NCBI RefSeq assembly: GCF_003602275.1
Contig: NZ_QZVT01000005.1
Coordinates: 258,895 to 322,894 of the forward strand
Length of the DNA stretch: 64,000 nucleotides
Source: Arthrobacter cheniae
Lineage (GTDB): Bacteria; Actinomycetota; Actinomycetes; Actinomycetales; Micrococcaceae
Direction: 5' to 3'
Shown: positions 8,673 through 18,473 of the stretch, piece by piece
Layout: each line of letters opens with the position of its first letter
Position numbering within the stretch: the first letter of the stretch is position 1
Translations under genes and position numbers: made by a program
Notes under the pieces: generated by a model
Database searches by the model: none
Seen by the model: the letters and a program-made list of their open reading frames with translations, nothing else
What the model was told of the DNA's origin: nothing

Positions 8673-8894
8673 ATGACCACTGCAGTAGCAACTCGCGAAC
8701 TCACTGCCCTGGACCGCTGCGACCGATGCGGTGCCCAGGCTTACGTGCGGGCAGTCCTTCAGTCCTCCGGTGGAGAGCTTCTGTTCTGCGGCCACCACGC
8801 GCGCGCCGTCGAAGCGAACCTGAAGCCGCTCACATCCGAGTGGCAGGACGAAACCGAGCGGCTCCGCGAAAAGCCGGCCGTACCGGCTGACTGA
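8673..8894 (+). CDS. DUF7455-like small zinc-binding protein
   Basis: A 73-residue protein with two Cys/His pairs, CDRCG near residues 16-20 and CGHHA near 39-43, which could hold one zinc ion. This matches the short actinobacterial DUF7455 family often found beside sigA. The function is unknown. GAGGAGG lies 5 bases before ATG 8673. TTATAT at 8637-8642 could be a -10 element. A strong hairpin terminator follows at 8959. Confidence 0.85.
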   Translation: MTTAVATRELTALDRCDRCGAQAYVRAVLQSSGGELLFCGHHARAVEANLKPLTSEWQDETERLREKPAVPAD

Positions 8895-8958
8895 CCTGCG
8901 GACCTCCGCACACCGACTTCAGAGCAAGCGCCCCCGTGTACAAGGCGCTGAAGATGAG

Positions 8959-8995
8959 AAGAACGGGTCCCCTCCACCGGAGGGGGCCCGTTCTT
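8959..8995 (+). terminator. intrinsic terminator after the DUF7455 gene
   Basis: AAGAACGGG-t-CCCCTCC pairs with GGAGGGG-g-CCCGTTCTT around a 3-base loop, then TTGTC. Confidence 0.85.
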
Positions 8996-9090
8996 TTGTC
9001 GTCCTCGACAAGCCTGTTCACCTTCGACGACGTTCATGCACAGTGCTCCCGTCTGCTCATGAAGCCGGACCTCACGCGCAGGAGGTTCTC

Positions 9091-9140
9091 CGGACAAGAC
9101 ACAGGGCCCCTCCCGGAGGAAGGGCCCTGCGTCTTGTCCG
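9091..9140 (-). terminator. hairpin terminator after sigA
   Basis: CGGACAAGAC-ac-AGGGCCC on the left arm pairs with AGGGCCCT-gc-GTCTTGTCCG on the right. The long stem begins 17 bases past the sigA stop. There is no clear U-run in the sigA direction, so efficiency is uncertain. Confidence 0.75.
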
Positions 9141-9156
9141 AGCGGGTTTCGCTGAA

Positions 9157-10368
9157 TCAGTCGAGGTAGTCGCGCAACACCTGGGACCGGGACGGGTGCC
9201 GCAGCTTCGACATCGTCTTCGATTCGATCTGGCGGATCCGCTCACGGGTGACCCCGTAGACCTTACCGATCTCGTCCAGCGTTTTGGGCTGTCCGTCGGT
9301 CAGGCCGAAGCGCATCGCGACGACGCCTGCTTCGCGTTCCGACAATGTGTCGAGCACCGAGTGGAGCTGCTCCTGAAGGAGAGTGAAACTGACGGCGTCG
9401 GCCGGAACGACTGCCTCGGAGTCCTCGATCAGGTCGCCGAACTCCGAGTCGCCGTCCTCGCCGAGGGGGGTATGCAGTGAGATGGGCTCGCGGCCGTACT
9501 TCTGGACCTCGACGACCTTCTCCGGTGTCATGTCCAGTTCGAGCGCAAGCTCCTCCGGTGTTGGTTCCCGTCCAAGGTCCTGCAGCATCTGGCGCTGGAC
9601 GCGTGCGAGCTTGTTGATGACCTCGACCATGTGCACCGGGATGCGGATGGTCCGGGCCTGGTCAGCCATGGCACGCGTGATGGCCTGGCGGATCCACCAG
9701 GTCGCGTAGGTCGAGAACTTGAAGCCCTTGGTGTAGTCGAATTTCTCGACTGCGCGGATGAGACCCAGGTTCCCTTCCTGGATGAGGTCGAGGAAGAGCA
9801 TGCCGCGGCCGGTATAGCGCTTGGCAAGGGATACGACGAGGCGGAGGTTCGCCTCGAGCAGGTGGTTCTTCGCCCTCTTGCCGTCATGGATGACGAATTC
9901 GAGCTCGCGCTTCAGCTTGGGATCCATGTCCGGATCAGCCGCGATCTTCTCCTCGGCGAAGAGGCCTGCTTCGATACGGAGTGCCAGATCGACTTCCTGC
10001 TCGGCATTGAGCAGTGCGACCTTTCCGATCTGCTTGAGGTAGTCCTTGACAGGGTCGGCCGTGGCACCGGCCGAGACGACCTGCTGGGCGGGAGCGTCGT
10101 CGTCGTCGGCGTCGGAGTAGACGAAACCGGTGGTGGTGCCGCCCTCGGCGACATCGGGCTTTGCGTCCTCGGCGTCTACGGCGACATCGACGGCCGGATC
10201 CGCTGCATCGAGCGTGTCCACCGAACCCTGGGCATCCGAGGTGGAAGCCTTTGCGGCCGCCGCGGAGGAAGCAGCCTTCGTCGCGGGCTTCTTCGCCGCT
10301 ACCCGTCGCTTGGTAGTGGTGGTACCAGCGTCTGTCGACGCCGGTGCTGCTGTCTTCTTGACCGACAC
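9157..10368 (-). CDS. sigA: principal RNA polymerase sigma factor SigA (RpoD)
   Basis: Housekeeping sigma-70 factor, 403 residues. An Ala/Lys/Thr-rich N-terminal extension of about 95 residues precedes region 1.2 ([11 protein letters not shown]). Regions 2 to 4 are intact: [37 protein letters not shown], region 3 with GREPTPEEL, and the region 4 helix-turn-helix [20 protein letters not shown]. It ends LRDYLD as group 1 sigma factors do. GTG at 10368 is preceded by GAAAGG with 7-base spacing. The acidic and Lys/Ala-rich N terminus is typical of actinobacterial group 1 factors. Confidence 0.97.
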   Translation of the reverse strand: MSVKKTAAPASTDAGTTTTKRRVAAKKPATKAASSAAAAKASTSDAQGSVDTLDAADPAVDVAVDAEDAKPDVAEGGTTTGFVYSDADDDDAPAQQVVSAGATADPVKDYLKQIGKVALLNAEQEVDLALRIEAGLFAEEKIAADPDMDPKLKRELEFVIHDGKRAKNHLLEANLRLVVSLAKRYTGRGMLFLDLIQEGNLGLIRAVEKFDYTKGFKFSTYATWWIRQAITRAMADQARTIRIPVHMVEVINKLARVQRQMLQDLGREPTPEELALELDMTPEKVVEVQKYGREPISLHTPLGEDGDSEFGDLIEDSEAVVPADAVSFTLLQEQLHSVLDTLSEREAGVVAMRFGLTDGQPKTLDEIGKVYGVTRERIRQIESKTMSKLRHPSRSQVLRDYLD

Positions 10369-10683
10369 AGAGAACCTTTCGTACGGCGGTGTGTGGTGCC
10401 ATCAGACGGACAACACCACTATGACCCTGTCAAGTCCGCGCTGTTACCAGGCGAACCCGGCGGGGCCTGCTCCCATTGGAACGGTCCTGCCGACCGTGCT
10501 ATTCCCCTCGGCGTGCGCCTCAAGGCGACGACCTACATGGGATGCTCGGTGCTGTTCTGGTGCACGGACCCAACCGGGTCTCAACCTTTATTGTCTCACG
10601 CTTCGCTGTCACGTCGGAAATTCCCAGCTTGCTGAACGCGACGGGGTGACGCGTCGTTTCCGGCCCCGGCGCAGCTCTCCCCG
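10369..10683. other. 315-bp gap upstream of sigA
   Basis: Lies between the DUF4192 gene and sigA, both leftward. It should hold the sigA promoter. The segment near 10580-10600 is AT-richer than its surroundings, but I cannot assign -35 and -10 boxes with confidence, and no ORF here is convincing. Confidence 0.5.
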
Positions 10684-12096
10684 TCAGGCCGCTCTGCGGG
10701 AAGTGCGCCCTGCTTCGGCCGTCCAGGCAGTCGAACGGATCCGGGCCCAGGCAGGCAGTCCGCCACGACGCAGGAGCTCCTGGAGGAGCCGCGCGAGCCG
10801 ATAGCCGGGTACCGCCTGCTCCGCTGCATCCAGGAATACCGCTGCGCGCGAGCCCCGGCCGCGCGCATATTCGAACCAGGCGCACATCGTCAGCACTGCC
10901 GCGCGCGACTCCCCCTCGGCCGCACAGGCGAGGCCCCCGAGAACAAGGGTCATCGAATCGACGCGACGCCAGTCGATTTTTCCTGTGAATCGACCGGCCA
11001 GAACGTCGGCATACAACTGGGCCGCGTCCTCGCCGGCATCTTCTCGCCGGGACGGGTCACGATTATCGCCCGAAGCAATCCTGCAGATGGCAACGGGCAG
11101 CGCGGCCTCTGCGGCTCCAACGGCGGTGCGGAGTTCGCCCGGCATGACCACCTCGGGTACCCACGGCGTGACGGACGCACCGATGGTGAGGCCGGTTTCC
11201 CGGCCACCAGCGCGTTCCTGAAACCCGTCAGGCTCTTCCGACTGCTCGAGCAGGCAGCACGCTGTTGCGCCCTCGAGGGCGGTAACCGACCCCACGCACG
11301 CGCTTGCAAGAAGGAAATCACGAATGGTCCGCGACTCGACACTGGCCAACAGGAATCCGGCGAGGTCGGGCTCGACGTCCACGCGGAACCCGCCCGCGTC
11401 CTGCAGGACGGCGTCCCAGACGGCAGAGGTGGCGTGGAACTGCGCCTCGTCCGTCCAATGGCCCGCACAGCAAGCGGCGTAGTGCGCCTGCGCATCCTCG
11501 ACAGCAGGGATGGTTGTCGCCGACGTCCCCGACCTGGCGACGACGGCAGGGGCCTCGCGGAAGACGGCTTCGGGGGCCGATGGATGGAAAGCACTTCCGC
11601 CGAAGATGAGTTCCGCGTTCAGGGCGCTGTCCACGACGGCGTCGAGGGGCTGCCCGGGCCAGGGGCAGCAATCCGCGTCCATGCAGAAGTAGTCGCGCCA
11701 CCCTCCTGCGGAAACGAACCAGCCGCCTCCCACAGGCAATCCTGCAGCTCCCAGCACGGCTTCGAGCTTCAGCACCATCGGCACACGCGGTGCGGGAGCA
11801 CCTCGTGCCCATTCCTGCCGGGCGTACACGACCACGAGCGAACCGTCGGCGCCGGCGTCACCCCGGAGGAAGGACAACACCCCCTGAGCGAAGACCAGTA
11901 GGTCGGAGCCGTCCGGCGGCAGGTCCACCCGCAGCGTGGCACCCAGTTTCCGGCCCGATGTCGTCAGGACGACCAGGCTCTCCTCGGGCATGAAACCGAG
12001 GGCGTGGGGTATGTAGGACAGCATGTCGGCCGGTGATGTGACGGCAAAGGGTGAGGACGTCGGGCTGCCGGGTGCGGGGCTTATGGAGGAGGTCAT
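10684..12096 (-). CDS. DUF4192 domain-containing protein
   Basis: A 470-residue cytoplasmic protein of the actinobacterial DUF4192 family. The diagnostic opening is visible: VTSPADMLSYIPHALGFMPEESLVVL, followed by LGATLRVDLPP. The middle carries WRDYFCMDADCCPWPGQPL, a Cys cluster conserved in the family. The rest is Ala-rich helical sequence. Function is unknown; it commonly lies near sigA. ATG 12096 has only a weak ribosome site. The family assignment is from remembered motifs, not a search. Confidence 0.88.
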   Translation of the reverse strand: MTSSISPAPGSPTSSPFAVTSPADMLSYIPHALGFMPEESLVVLTTSGRKLGATLRVDLPPDGSDLLVFAQGVLSFLRGDAGADGSLVVVYARQEWARGAPAPRVPMVLKLEAVLGAAGLPVGGGWFVSAGGWRDYFCMDADCCPWPGQPLDAVVDSALNAELIFGGSAFHPSAPEAVFREAPAVVARSGTSATTIPAVEDAQAHYAACCAGHWTDEAQFHATSAVWDAVLQDAGGFRVDVEPDLAGFLLASVESRTIRDFLLASACVGSVTALEGATACCLLEQSEEPDGFQERAGGRETGLTIGASVTPWVPEVVMPGELRTAVGAAEAALPVAICRIASGDNRDPSRREDAGEDAAQLYADVLAGRFTGKIDWRRVDSMTLVLGGLACAAEGESRAAVLTMCAWFEYARGRGSRAAVFLDAAEQAVPGYRLARLLQELLRRGGLPAWARIRSTAWTAEAGRTSRRAA

Positions 12097-12227
12097 GCGG
12101 AACAGCCTGCTGCCCCTGCTCCGGTCAGGCTCCTGACAGGAGCACTATGTGGACAAGCCGCGTTGTCTTATCAATAGGAGAGCGCTGCCGCGCGGACTCC
12201 GCAGGGTCGCTCGGCGGCGCACGATGA

Positions 12228-13568
12228 CTAGCTGTCGCGCCTCCGGGCCGCCTTCTCCTCCCGGCGTCTACGGCGTTCCCGAGCGAGGGCTTCCCGCAAC
12301 GGAGGAACGACGACGCCCTGTTCCGCCATCCGCCGTCGAACCCGCCGCCGGGCGCTCACGATCGCGATGGCGCCGGTCGCGAGCACCACGAGCTGCACGG
12401 CCATTGCGAGGCGGAAGGATGCCAGCGCGTACAGGTCACCTTGAGAGAAACCACTTCCGAGCAGCAGATCGAGGACGACCCCGATGACGAACATCGTCAT
12501 CAGGGATGCCATGAAACCACCGATGTTCACGATCCCTGTGGCCGTTCCCATACGGGCTGCCGGATTGAACGTGCGGGCGAAGTCGAAGGCGATCATGGAA
12601 CCCGGCCCGCCGACGGCCAGCGCCACCACGAGCAGTGTGAGCAGCGGCAGTGGCGCGGGACCCGGGTACAGCAGCACCGCGAGCCACGCACCCGACATCA
12701 GGGCGGCGATAGCGAGCACCATCGTGGACCGCCGCAGCGGATGCCGACCGACGTAACGGCCGAGGAGAGGCCCGCAGGCGATGCCCACCGCCACGAAGAG
12801 GGTCATGAGGGCGGACGCGGGGCCCTCCCCCACCTTCTCCGCTCGCACCAGGTAGGGGTAGCCCCACATCAGGACGAAGACCGTCCCGGGGAACTGGATG
12901 GTGAAGTGGGACCACAGCCCGAGGCGTGTTCCGGGTTGCTTCCACGCCTCCGCGAGAGACGCACCGGTCTCCCTGAGCGTCTGGGTGGTGCGCTCCGAGC
13001 CGGCCACGGGAGAATCGCGGATCACGCTGACGGAGAGCACGACGGCGATCACCGAGAGCGCCGCCGCGGACAGGAACGCGGGTTGCCATCCGAAGGTCGA
13101 GAGCAACGCCACGAAGGGGATGACCGAGACCACCTGCCCGAGCTGCCCGATGATTCCGGTCCATTGCGTCAGGACGGGTATGCGCCGGGGTTCGAACCAG
13201 GCAGGAAGCAGTCGCAGGACGCTGATGAACGTCGTCGCGTCCCCCGCACCCACGAACAGGCGGCCGATGATGCCGGCGCCCACGGAGTCCGCGAACGCGA
13301 GTTGTGCCTGACCGACCGCCATCAGGATGCCGCCGGTCACGATGAGCGCACGGGGGCCCCAGCGGTCCACGAGGACACCCACGGGCACCTGGAGGCCCGC
13401 ATACACGAGCAGCTGGACGACGGTGAACACCGACAACTGGGAGGCTGATGCGCTGAAGCGGTCCGTGGCTTCCAGTCCGGCTACGCCGAACGTGGTGCGC
13501 TGGGTGACTGCGACGAGGTAGGCCGCCACACCCGCCGCCCAGACCAGGGTCGCCCTCGAAGGATTCAC
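12228..13568 (-). CDS. major facilitator superfamily transporter
   Basis: A 446-residue membrane protein with about 12 hydrophobic segments. The loop 2-3 signature is present as GVLVDRWGPRALIV (typically GxLaDRxGrR), and a related motif follows segment 8 at GRYVGRHPLRR. The N-terminal AYLVAVTQRTTFGVAG and the early FTVVQLLVYAGLQVPVG resemble drug/metabolite exporters of the MFS-1 group. The substrate cannot be read from the sequence. The C terminus is a cytoplasmic Arg/Glu-rich tail. The start is GTG 13568 with AGGGGA close upstream. It is probably its own unit. Confidence 0.9.
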   Translation of the reverse strand: MNPSRATLVWAAGVAAYLVAVTQRTTFGVAGLEATDRFSASASQLSVFTVVQLLVYAGLQVPVGVLVDRWGPRALIVTGGILMAVGQAQLAFADSVGAGIIGRLFVGAGDATTFISVLRLLPAWFEPRRIPVLTQWTGIIGQLGQVVSVIPFVALLSTFGWQPAFLSAAALSVIAVVLSVSVIRDSPVAGSERTTQTLRETGASLAEAWKQPGTRLGLWSHFTIQFPGTVFVLMWGYPYLVRAEKVGEGPASALMTLFVAVGIACGPLLGRYVGRHPLRRSTMVLAIAALMSGAWLAVLLYPGPAPLPLLTLLVVALAVGGPGSMIAFDFARTFNPAARMGTATGIVNIGGFMASLMTMFVIGVVLDLLLGSGFSQGDLYALASFRLAMAVQLVVLATGAIAIVSARRRVRRRMAEQGVVVPPLREALARERRRRREEKAARRRDS

Positions 13569-13637
13569 TCCCCTAGTATCCCGCCGCTGGTATCCCGCCG
13601 CTGCCGCCGGGCCCTACCCGCCCTTCGGAGTGTTGCT

Positions 13638-13688
13638 GCACATGAAGATGCCCTCCCGCCGGAGGGGCAGGAGGGCATTTTCATGTGC
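13638..13688 (-). terminator. terminator after the PAC2 gene
   Basis: GCACATGAAGATGCCCTCC pairs with GGAGGGCATTTTCATGTGC (one G:T mismatch) around a 13-base centre, just past the leftward PAC2 stop. Confidence 0.8.
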
Positions 13689-13698
13689 TATCGGACTT

Positions 13699-14784
13699 TC
13701 AGGTCGTGGGGCGGGGATCAGCGTCGGGAGTTCCGTCGTCGGCCGTTTTGGGATCGGCAGATACGCCGGAATCCGCGGAACCGGGCGACTGCTCACTCCG
13801 CCCGCCGTCGCCGCTCCCGTAGTCGATGGGCGTCGTACCCAGGAACTCGGTGTCCCAGAGGAGGGTCGACTCCTCCTCCGCCTGCGGACTGGCGAGATAG
13901 GCCTCGACGGCTGCACCGAGTTCATCGGCGCTGGCAAGCTCGCTGTTCTCCTTGACCAGCAGCGATCGGCGCTCGGCGCCGTCGGCGTGCTCGTCGTACC
14001 GCTGCTCGAGCGAGCTGACCACCGATTGCACCTCCGCAGAGTTACCGACCTGGCGGGCGATCTGACGTTCGACGTCGCGTCCGGTCTCGCGCAGCCTGTC
14101 CGTCGGCAGCACCAGGCGGGCTGTCGCCCCGAGGTACTCGAGGCCTGCTACGGCTGCCGGCGGATACTCTGCATCGGCGAGGTAGTGGGGCACGTGGATG
14201 ACGTGCCCGACGACGTCGTTTCCGGCCTCGATGAGGCGCATCTCCAGCACGTGGCCGATCGACGCCTGCACCTCGACGGTCGGTCGCCAGGCGCTCATTC
14301 CGTCGATGAGGTCGGAGCGATTGCCGTGCATCGTCACGCCGATCGGACGCGTATGAGGGACCGGCATGGGGATGGCGTGCACCCATGAGATGAGGGACAC
14401 CTCCAGCTCCTTGACGAGTCCGACGACGGCGCTCGAGAATCGCTCCCACTGGAGGTCCGGCTCGACGCCGGTCAGGAGCAGGAAGGGCTCGCCGAGCCCG
14501 TCGTGGAGCCGGTGGAGTTCGAGGCGGTGGGGCTGGTAATCCGTGAAATGGTCCTCGACGAAAGTGATCCGGGGGCGCCGGCCCCGGTAGTCCATGAGCT
14601 GGTCGGCGTCGAACTCGGCAACCAGCTCATGTTCGAGCACCTCGAGGAGCTCTTCGCTGACCTGCGACACCACGTGGCCGGCGTCCATGAAGCCGGTCAG
14701 GCTCATCAGGAGGGGCAGCCCCCTGGTCGTCGCGTCGTCGAAGATGTCGGTATTGATGTTGTACAGGGTTCGTGGATCCAGCAT
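13699..14784 (-). CDS. PAC2-family protein (proteasome assembly chaperone-like)
   Basis: A 361-residue protein of the PAC2 superfamily, whose actinobacterial members are found near the Pup-proteasome and peptidase genes; the role is unproven. Seen: an opening MLDPRTLYNIN, then the family-typical LMSLTGFMDAGHVVSQ and MHGNRSDLIDGMSAW. The last 55 residues are a disordered Ser/Asp/Gly-rich tail. The neighbour transcribed away from it is a leucyl aminopeptidase, which is suggestive only. ATG 14784 follows AACGGAGGAAAGAG, a good ribosome site. Confidence 0.88.
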   Translation of the reverse strand: MLDPRTLYNINTDIFDDATTRGLPLLMSLTGFMDAGHVVSQVSEELLEVLEHELVAEFDADQLMDYRGRRPRITFVEDHFTDYQPHRLELHRLHDGLGEPFLLLTGVEPDLQWERFSSAVVGLVKELEVSLISWVHAIPMPVPHTRPIGVTMHGNRSDLIDGMSAWRPTVEVQASIGHVLEMRLIEAGNDVVGHVIHVPHYLADAEYPPAAVAGLEYLGATARLVLPTDRLRETGRDVERQIARQVGNSAEVQSVVSSLEQRYDEHADGAERRSLLVKENSELASADELGAAVEAYLASPQAEEESTLLWDTEFLGTTPIDYGSGDGGRSEQSPGSADSGVSADPKTADDGTPDADPRPTT

Positions 14785-15072
14785 GGCTCTTTCCTCCGTT
14801 TAGGTCCTGTCTTCATCAACGCCGGCTGCATCGGCTTCATTCCGTATCACCTCGGAACCCGGTCGTGGGCGGAGAACCATGGCAGGAACCGCGCCGCAGA
14901 CCGTACCGGACCGACGATGCGATCTCTGCCGGAGGGGAGATGCGCAAACCACGGGCGGTCACCGCAGGCGCAGCGACTACGATCGTCAGGACGGTTCTCG
15001 GACCACCAGATGCCGGAACCACGATCGATGCAGCATCTGGACAACCCATCCGGACACGAGGAGACAGATTCC

Positions 15073-16620
15073 GTGATCAAGACGACCGAACTACACCTGA
15101 CAGCTTCCGCGAAGGACATCAGGAAGATCCCGAGCGATGCGCTCGTGATCGCGGTTGCCAAGGGGACGGACGGACCGGTCCTGCTCGCCAATCCCCTGCC
15201 CGCGAAGGCAGCCCGCGCCCTCGGCGATTCCCTTCAGGTACTCGGCATCACAGGAGCTGCGGATGAGGTCCGCCGGCTTCCCGGCCTGCCCGAGACCGGA
15301 GCGGACTCCCTCGTACTCTCCGGCGTCGGCCCGATGACTGCGGAGGCGGTGCTCGCCCCCGAGACCCTGCGCCGCGCCGCCGGGGCCGCTGTCCGCCAGC
15401 TGACCGGCCTCGACACCGTCGTCATCGCGTTTCCCGCGGATTCGGTTTCTGCGGCGACCGCCGTCGCAGAAGGTGCAGCGTTCGGTGCGTACAGCTACGA
15501 GGGCCACAAGTCGAACATGAAGCCCGACGGCACCGTCGCCCCTGCCACGGACCGGACCGCCGTCCGCAACGTCGTCGTCCACACCCCGGCAGCCGACGAC
15601 GTCGATCTCGTCCCTTCCTTCCGGCGCGCCGCCATCCTCGGCAAGAACGTCAACACCACGCGCTCGCTCGTCAACCAGCCACCCAGCCACCTCTACCCCG
15701 AGACGTTCGCCCAGGCGGCGAAGGAGCTCACGCGCGGGCTTCCCGTGAAGGTCACCATCATGGACGAGAAGCGCCTCGAGCGTGACGGCTACGGCGGTAT
15801 CCTCGGGGTCGGCAAGGGGTCATCGCGCCCGCCACGCATGGTCAAGGTGGAATACGCCCCCGCGAAGTCCGCCGTGCACCTCGCCCTCGTAGGCAAGGGC
15901 ATCACGTTCGACTCGGGCGGACTCTCGCTCAAGCCCGCCGCCGGCATGCAGACCATGAAACTCGACATGGCAGGCGCCGCCGTCGTCCTCACCACCCTCC
16001 TCGCGGTCGCCGAACTGGGCCTTCCAGCCAAGGTCACGGCGTGGCTCTGCCTCGCCGAGAACATGCCCTCGGGCACCGCCCAGCGGCCCGAGGACGTCCT
16101 CTCGATCTACGGCGGGCGCACGGTGGAAGTCCTCAACACCGATGCCGAGGGCCGCCTCGTCATGGCCGACGGCCTGGCAGCAGCGAGCGAGGAGTCCCCC
16201 GACGCCATCATCGATATCGCCACCCTCACCGGTGCACAGATGATCGCACTCGGCACAAGGGTCTCGGGCGTCATGGGCGACGACGGCGTGCGCGATGCCG
16301 TCAAGGCCGCCGCCGACCGAGCCGGGGAGCAGTTCTGGCCCATGCCCCTTCCCGAGGAGCTGCGTCCGAGCCTCGAGTCTCAGGTCGCGGACATCGCCAA
16401 CATCGGTGAGCGCAACGGCGGCATGATGACTGCTGCAGTCTTCCTGCGCGAGTTCGTGGGGCAGGTCGATGGCGAGAAGATCCCCTGGGCGCACCTCGAC
16501 ATCGCCGGACCCGCCTTCAACGAGGGTGCCGCGTACGGTTACACCCCCAAGGCCGGAACCGGGGTCGGCGTCCGCACACTTCTCGCGTACGTCGAGGACG
16601 TGCTCGCTCGCTCGGTCTGA
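15073..16620 (+). CDS. pepA: leucyl aminopeptidase (M17 family)
   Basis: Cytosolic M17 metallopeptidase that removes N-terminal residues from peptides with two catalytic metal ions. The 515-residue product has an Ala-rich N-terminal domain and a C-terminal catalytic domain. This carries the metal and active-site motifs GKGITFDSGGLSLKP, MKLDMAGAA and NTDAEGRLVMADGL. The frame is open far upstream, but GTG 15073 is the start: AGGAGA lies nine bases before it and the N-terminal homology begins here. The gene order pepA, then dlaT, lipB, lipA and glnA follows the M. tuberculosis Rv2213-Rv2220 region. A strong terminator follows. Confidence 0.95.
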   Translation: MIKTTELHLTASAKDIRKIPSDALVIAVAKGTDGPVLLANPLPAKAARALGDSLQVLGITGAADEVRRLPGLPETGADSLVLSGVGPMTAEAVLAPETLRRAAGAAVRQLTGLDTVVIAFPADSVSAATAVAEGAAFGAYSYEGHKSNMKPDGTVAPATDRTAVRNVVVHTPAADDVDLVPSFRRAAILGKNVNTTRSLVNQPPSHLYPETFAQAAKELTRGLPVKVTIMDEKRLERDGYGGILGVGKGSSRPPRMVKVEYAPAKSAVHLALVGKGITFDSGGLSLKPAAGMQTMKLDMAGAAVVLTTLLAVAELGLPAKVTAWLCLAENMPSGTAQRPEDVLSIYGGRTVEVLNTDAEGRLVMADGLAAASEESPDAIIDIATLTGAQMIALGTRVSGVMGDDGVRDAVKAAADRAGEQFWPMPLPEELRPSLESQVADIANIGERNGGMMTAAVFLREFVGQVDGEKIPWAHLDIAGPAFNEGAAYGYTPKAGTGVGVRTLLAYVEDVLARSV

Positions 16621-16627
16621 CGACGTC

Positions 16628-16661
16628 GGGACGCCGCGCCGCTCGTCGGGTGCGGCGTCCC
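16628..16661 (+). terminator. terminator after pepA
   Basis: GGGACGCCGC and GCGGCGTCCC form a perfect 10-bp stem 8 bases after the pepA stop, then CTTCC. Confidence 0.85.
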
Positions 16662-16931
16662 TTCCGCCCCTGGGGTGAGTACCGCCGACCCTGGTGACAC
16701 CGATGGACGTGACACTGCCCACATCCCCGCGCATATTGTGCGCATCAGGGGGCTCTGGCAGCCGCGACGTGCGCTTCAGGTGGATGCCGGCCACAACTGG
16801 GGATAGGGTGAAAAACGAGAGTACGCGAAGCATCTGCGCTCGCACCGCGACCGCACCAGCAATCGATGTATCGACCGATTTATCAACCGACGCGCCGGGC
16901 GCGTCAACAGATCACGCGAGGGAGCGTCCAA
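16662..16931. other. non-coding leader region of lpd
   Basis: No convincing gene. The region has AT-rich patches near 16800-16830 and the repeated ATCGA motifs at 16862-16885. A frame continuous with lpd opens at ATG 16866, but it lacks a ribosome site and family homology. The lpd promoter probably lies here. Confidence 0.45.
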
Positions 16932-18314
16932 GTGGCCGCATCGGCAACTGCGCAAGAATTCGACATCCTGGTACTCGGTGGAGGTAGCGGCGGATACGCT
17001 GCAGCACTTCGCGCGGTGCAGCTGGGATTCACCGTGGGGCTCATCGAGAAGGGCAAGCTCGGCGGGACGTGCCTCCACAACGGTTGCATCCCCACGAAGG
17101 CCCTCCTGCACTCGGCCGAGATCGCCGACGGCGCCCGCGATGCCGGGAAGTACGGCGTGAAGGCCACCTTCGAGTCGATCGACATGAACGCTGTGAACGC
17201 GTACAAGGACGGCATCATCGCCGGCAAGTACCGCGGGCTCCAGGGGCTCATCAAGTCCAAGGGCATCACGGTCATCGAGGGATCGGGCAGGCTCGCGTCG
17301 CAGAATACGGTCGATGTCGACGGCACCGTCTACACGGGCAAGCACATCGTCCTCGCTACCGGCTCCTACTCCCGCAGCCTCCCCGGCCTGGAGATCGGGG
17401 GCAAGGTCATCACGTCCGACCAGGCGCTGAAGATGGACTTCGTCCCCAAGACGGCGATCATCCTCGGCGGCGGAGTGATCGGCTGCGAATTCGCGTCGGT
17501 CTGGAAGTCCTTCGGCGTGGACGTCACCATCATCGAAGCGCTCCCCTCGCTCGTGCCGAACGAGGATGCGTCGATTGTCAAGAACTTCGAGCGCGCCTTC
17601 AAGAAGCGCGGCATCAAGTTCAACACCGGTACCCGCTTCAAGTCCGTCGAGCAGAACGACGGCGGCGTCGTCGTCTCGCTCGAGGACGGCAAGACCTTCG
17701 AGGCAGATCTGATGCTCGTCGCCGTAGGCCGCGGTCCCGTGACGCAGAACCTCGGCTACGAGGAGGCGGGACTGACCATGGACCGCGGGTTCGTCATCAC
17801 GAACGAGCGGCTCCACACGGGCGTCGGCACCATCTACGCCATCGGTGACATCGTCCCCGGCCTCCAGCTGGCTCATCGTGGCTTCCAGCAGGGCATCTTC
17901 GTGGCGGAGGAGATCGCGGGACTGAAGCCCGTCGTCGTCGCCGACCTCAACATCCCGAAGGTCACCTACAGCGATCCCGAGATCGCCTCGGTGGGCTACA
18001 CCGAGAAGGCAGCGCGCGAGAAGTTCGGCGACGACCGCGTCGAGACCCACGAGTACAACCTGGCCGGCAACGGCAAGAGCTCCATCATCGGCACCGGCGG
18101 CATCGTGAAGCTCGTCCGCGAGAAGGACGGCCCCATCGTGGGCGTCCACATGCTCGGCTCCCGCATGGGCGAGCAGATCGGCGAGGCACAGCTCATCGTC
18201 AACTGGGAGGCATACCCGGAGGATGTCGCTCCGCTCATCCATGCGCACCCCACGCAGAACGAGGCGCTCGGCGAAGCGCATCTCGCTCTCGCCGGCAAGC
18301 CGCTGCACGGCTGA
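16932..18314 (+). CDS. lpd: dihydrolipoyl dehydrogenase (E3)
   Basis: Flavoprotein that reoxidises dihydrolipoyl groups on the E2 subunits of 2-oxoacid dehydrogenases, producing NADH. The 460-residue product has the FAD fold (VLGGGSGGYAAALRA), the redox disulfide GGTCLHNGCIPTKALL, the NAD-binding GGGVIGCEFASVW, and the second FAD motif YAIGDI. The active-site His-Glu is in HAHPTQNEALGEAH. I chose GTG 16932 with GGGAG upstream over the ATG at 16866, because homology begins at QEFDILVLGG. It is followed 160 bp later by the E2 gene, so the two probably serve the same complex. Confidence 0.96.
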   Translation: MAASATAQEFDILVLGGGSGGYAAALRAVQLGFTVGLIEKGKLGGTCLHNGCIPTKALLHSAEIADGARDAGKYGVKATFESIDMNAVNAYKDGIIAGKYRGLQGLIKSKGITVIEGSGRLASQNTVDVDGTVYTGKHIVLATGSYSRSLPGLEIGGKVITSDQALKMDFVPKTAIILGGGVIGCEFASVWKSFGVDVTIIEALPSLVPNEDASIVKNFERAFKKRGIKFNTGTRFKSVEQNDGGVVVSLEDGKTFEADLMLVAVGRGPVTQNLGYEEAGLTMDRGFVITNERLHTGVGTIYAIGDIVPGLQLAHRGFQQGIFVAEEIAGLKPVVVADLNIPKVTYSDPEIASVGYTEKAAREKFGDDRVETHEYNLAGNGKSSIIGTGGIVKLVREKDGPIVGVHMLGSRMGEQIGEAQLIVNWEAYPEDVAPLIHAHPTQNEALGEAHLALAGKPLHG

Positions 18315-18347
18315 GGTACGTGGCAGGGCCCGCCACACGGCGCCGCC

Positions 18348-18382
18348 AGCTTAGTCCACGCCCCGAGGGCGTGGACTAAGCT
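18348..18382 (+). terminator. hairpin between lpd and the E2 gene
   Basis: AGCTTAGTCCACGCCC pairs exactly with GGGCGTGGACTAAGCT around a 3-base loop. There is no U-run afterwards, so it may be a partial terminator or an RNA processing site that tunes E2 against E3. Confidence 0.65.
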
Positions 18383-18473
18383 CGGGAGCAGGAATTTCAA
18401 GCACATCAAGCTGGACGGCCCCGCTCGTCGACCAGCTGCCAGGAACGATCTACAAAGGAGAAACGGGCGCATT

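Noticed and set aside
14503-15072. N-terminal extension of pepA by about 190 codons
   Set aside because: It is antisense to the PAC2 gene and lacks homology; GTG 15073 has a good ribosome site.
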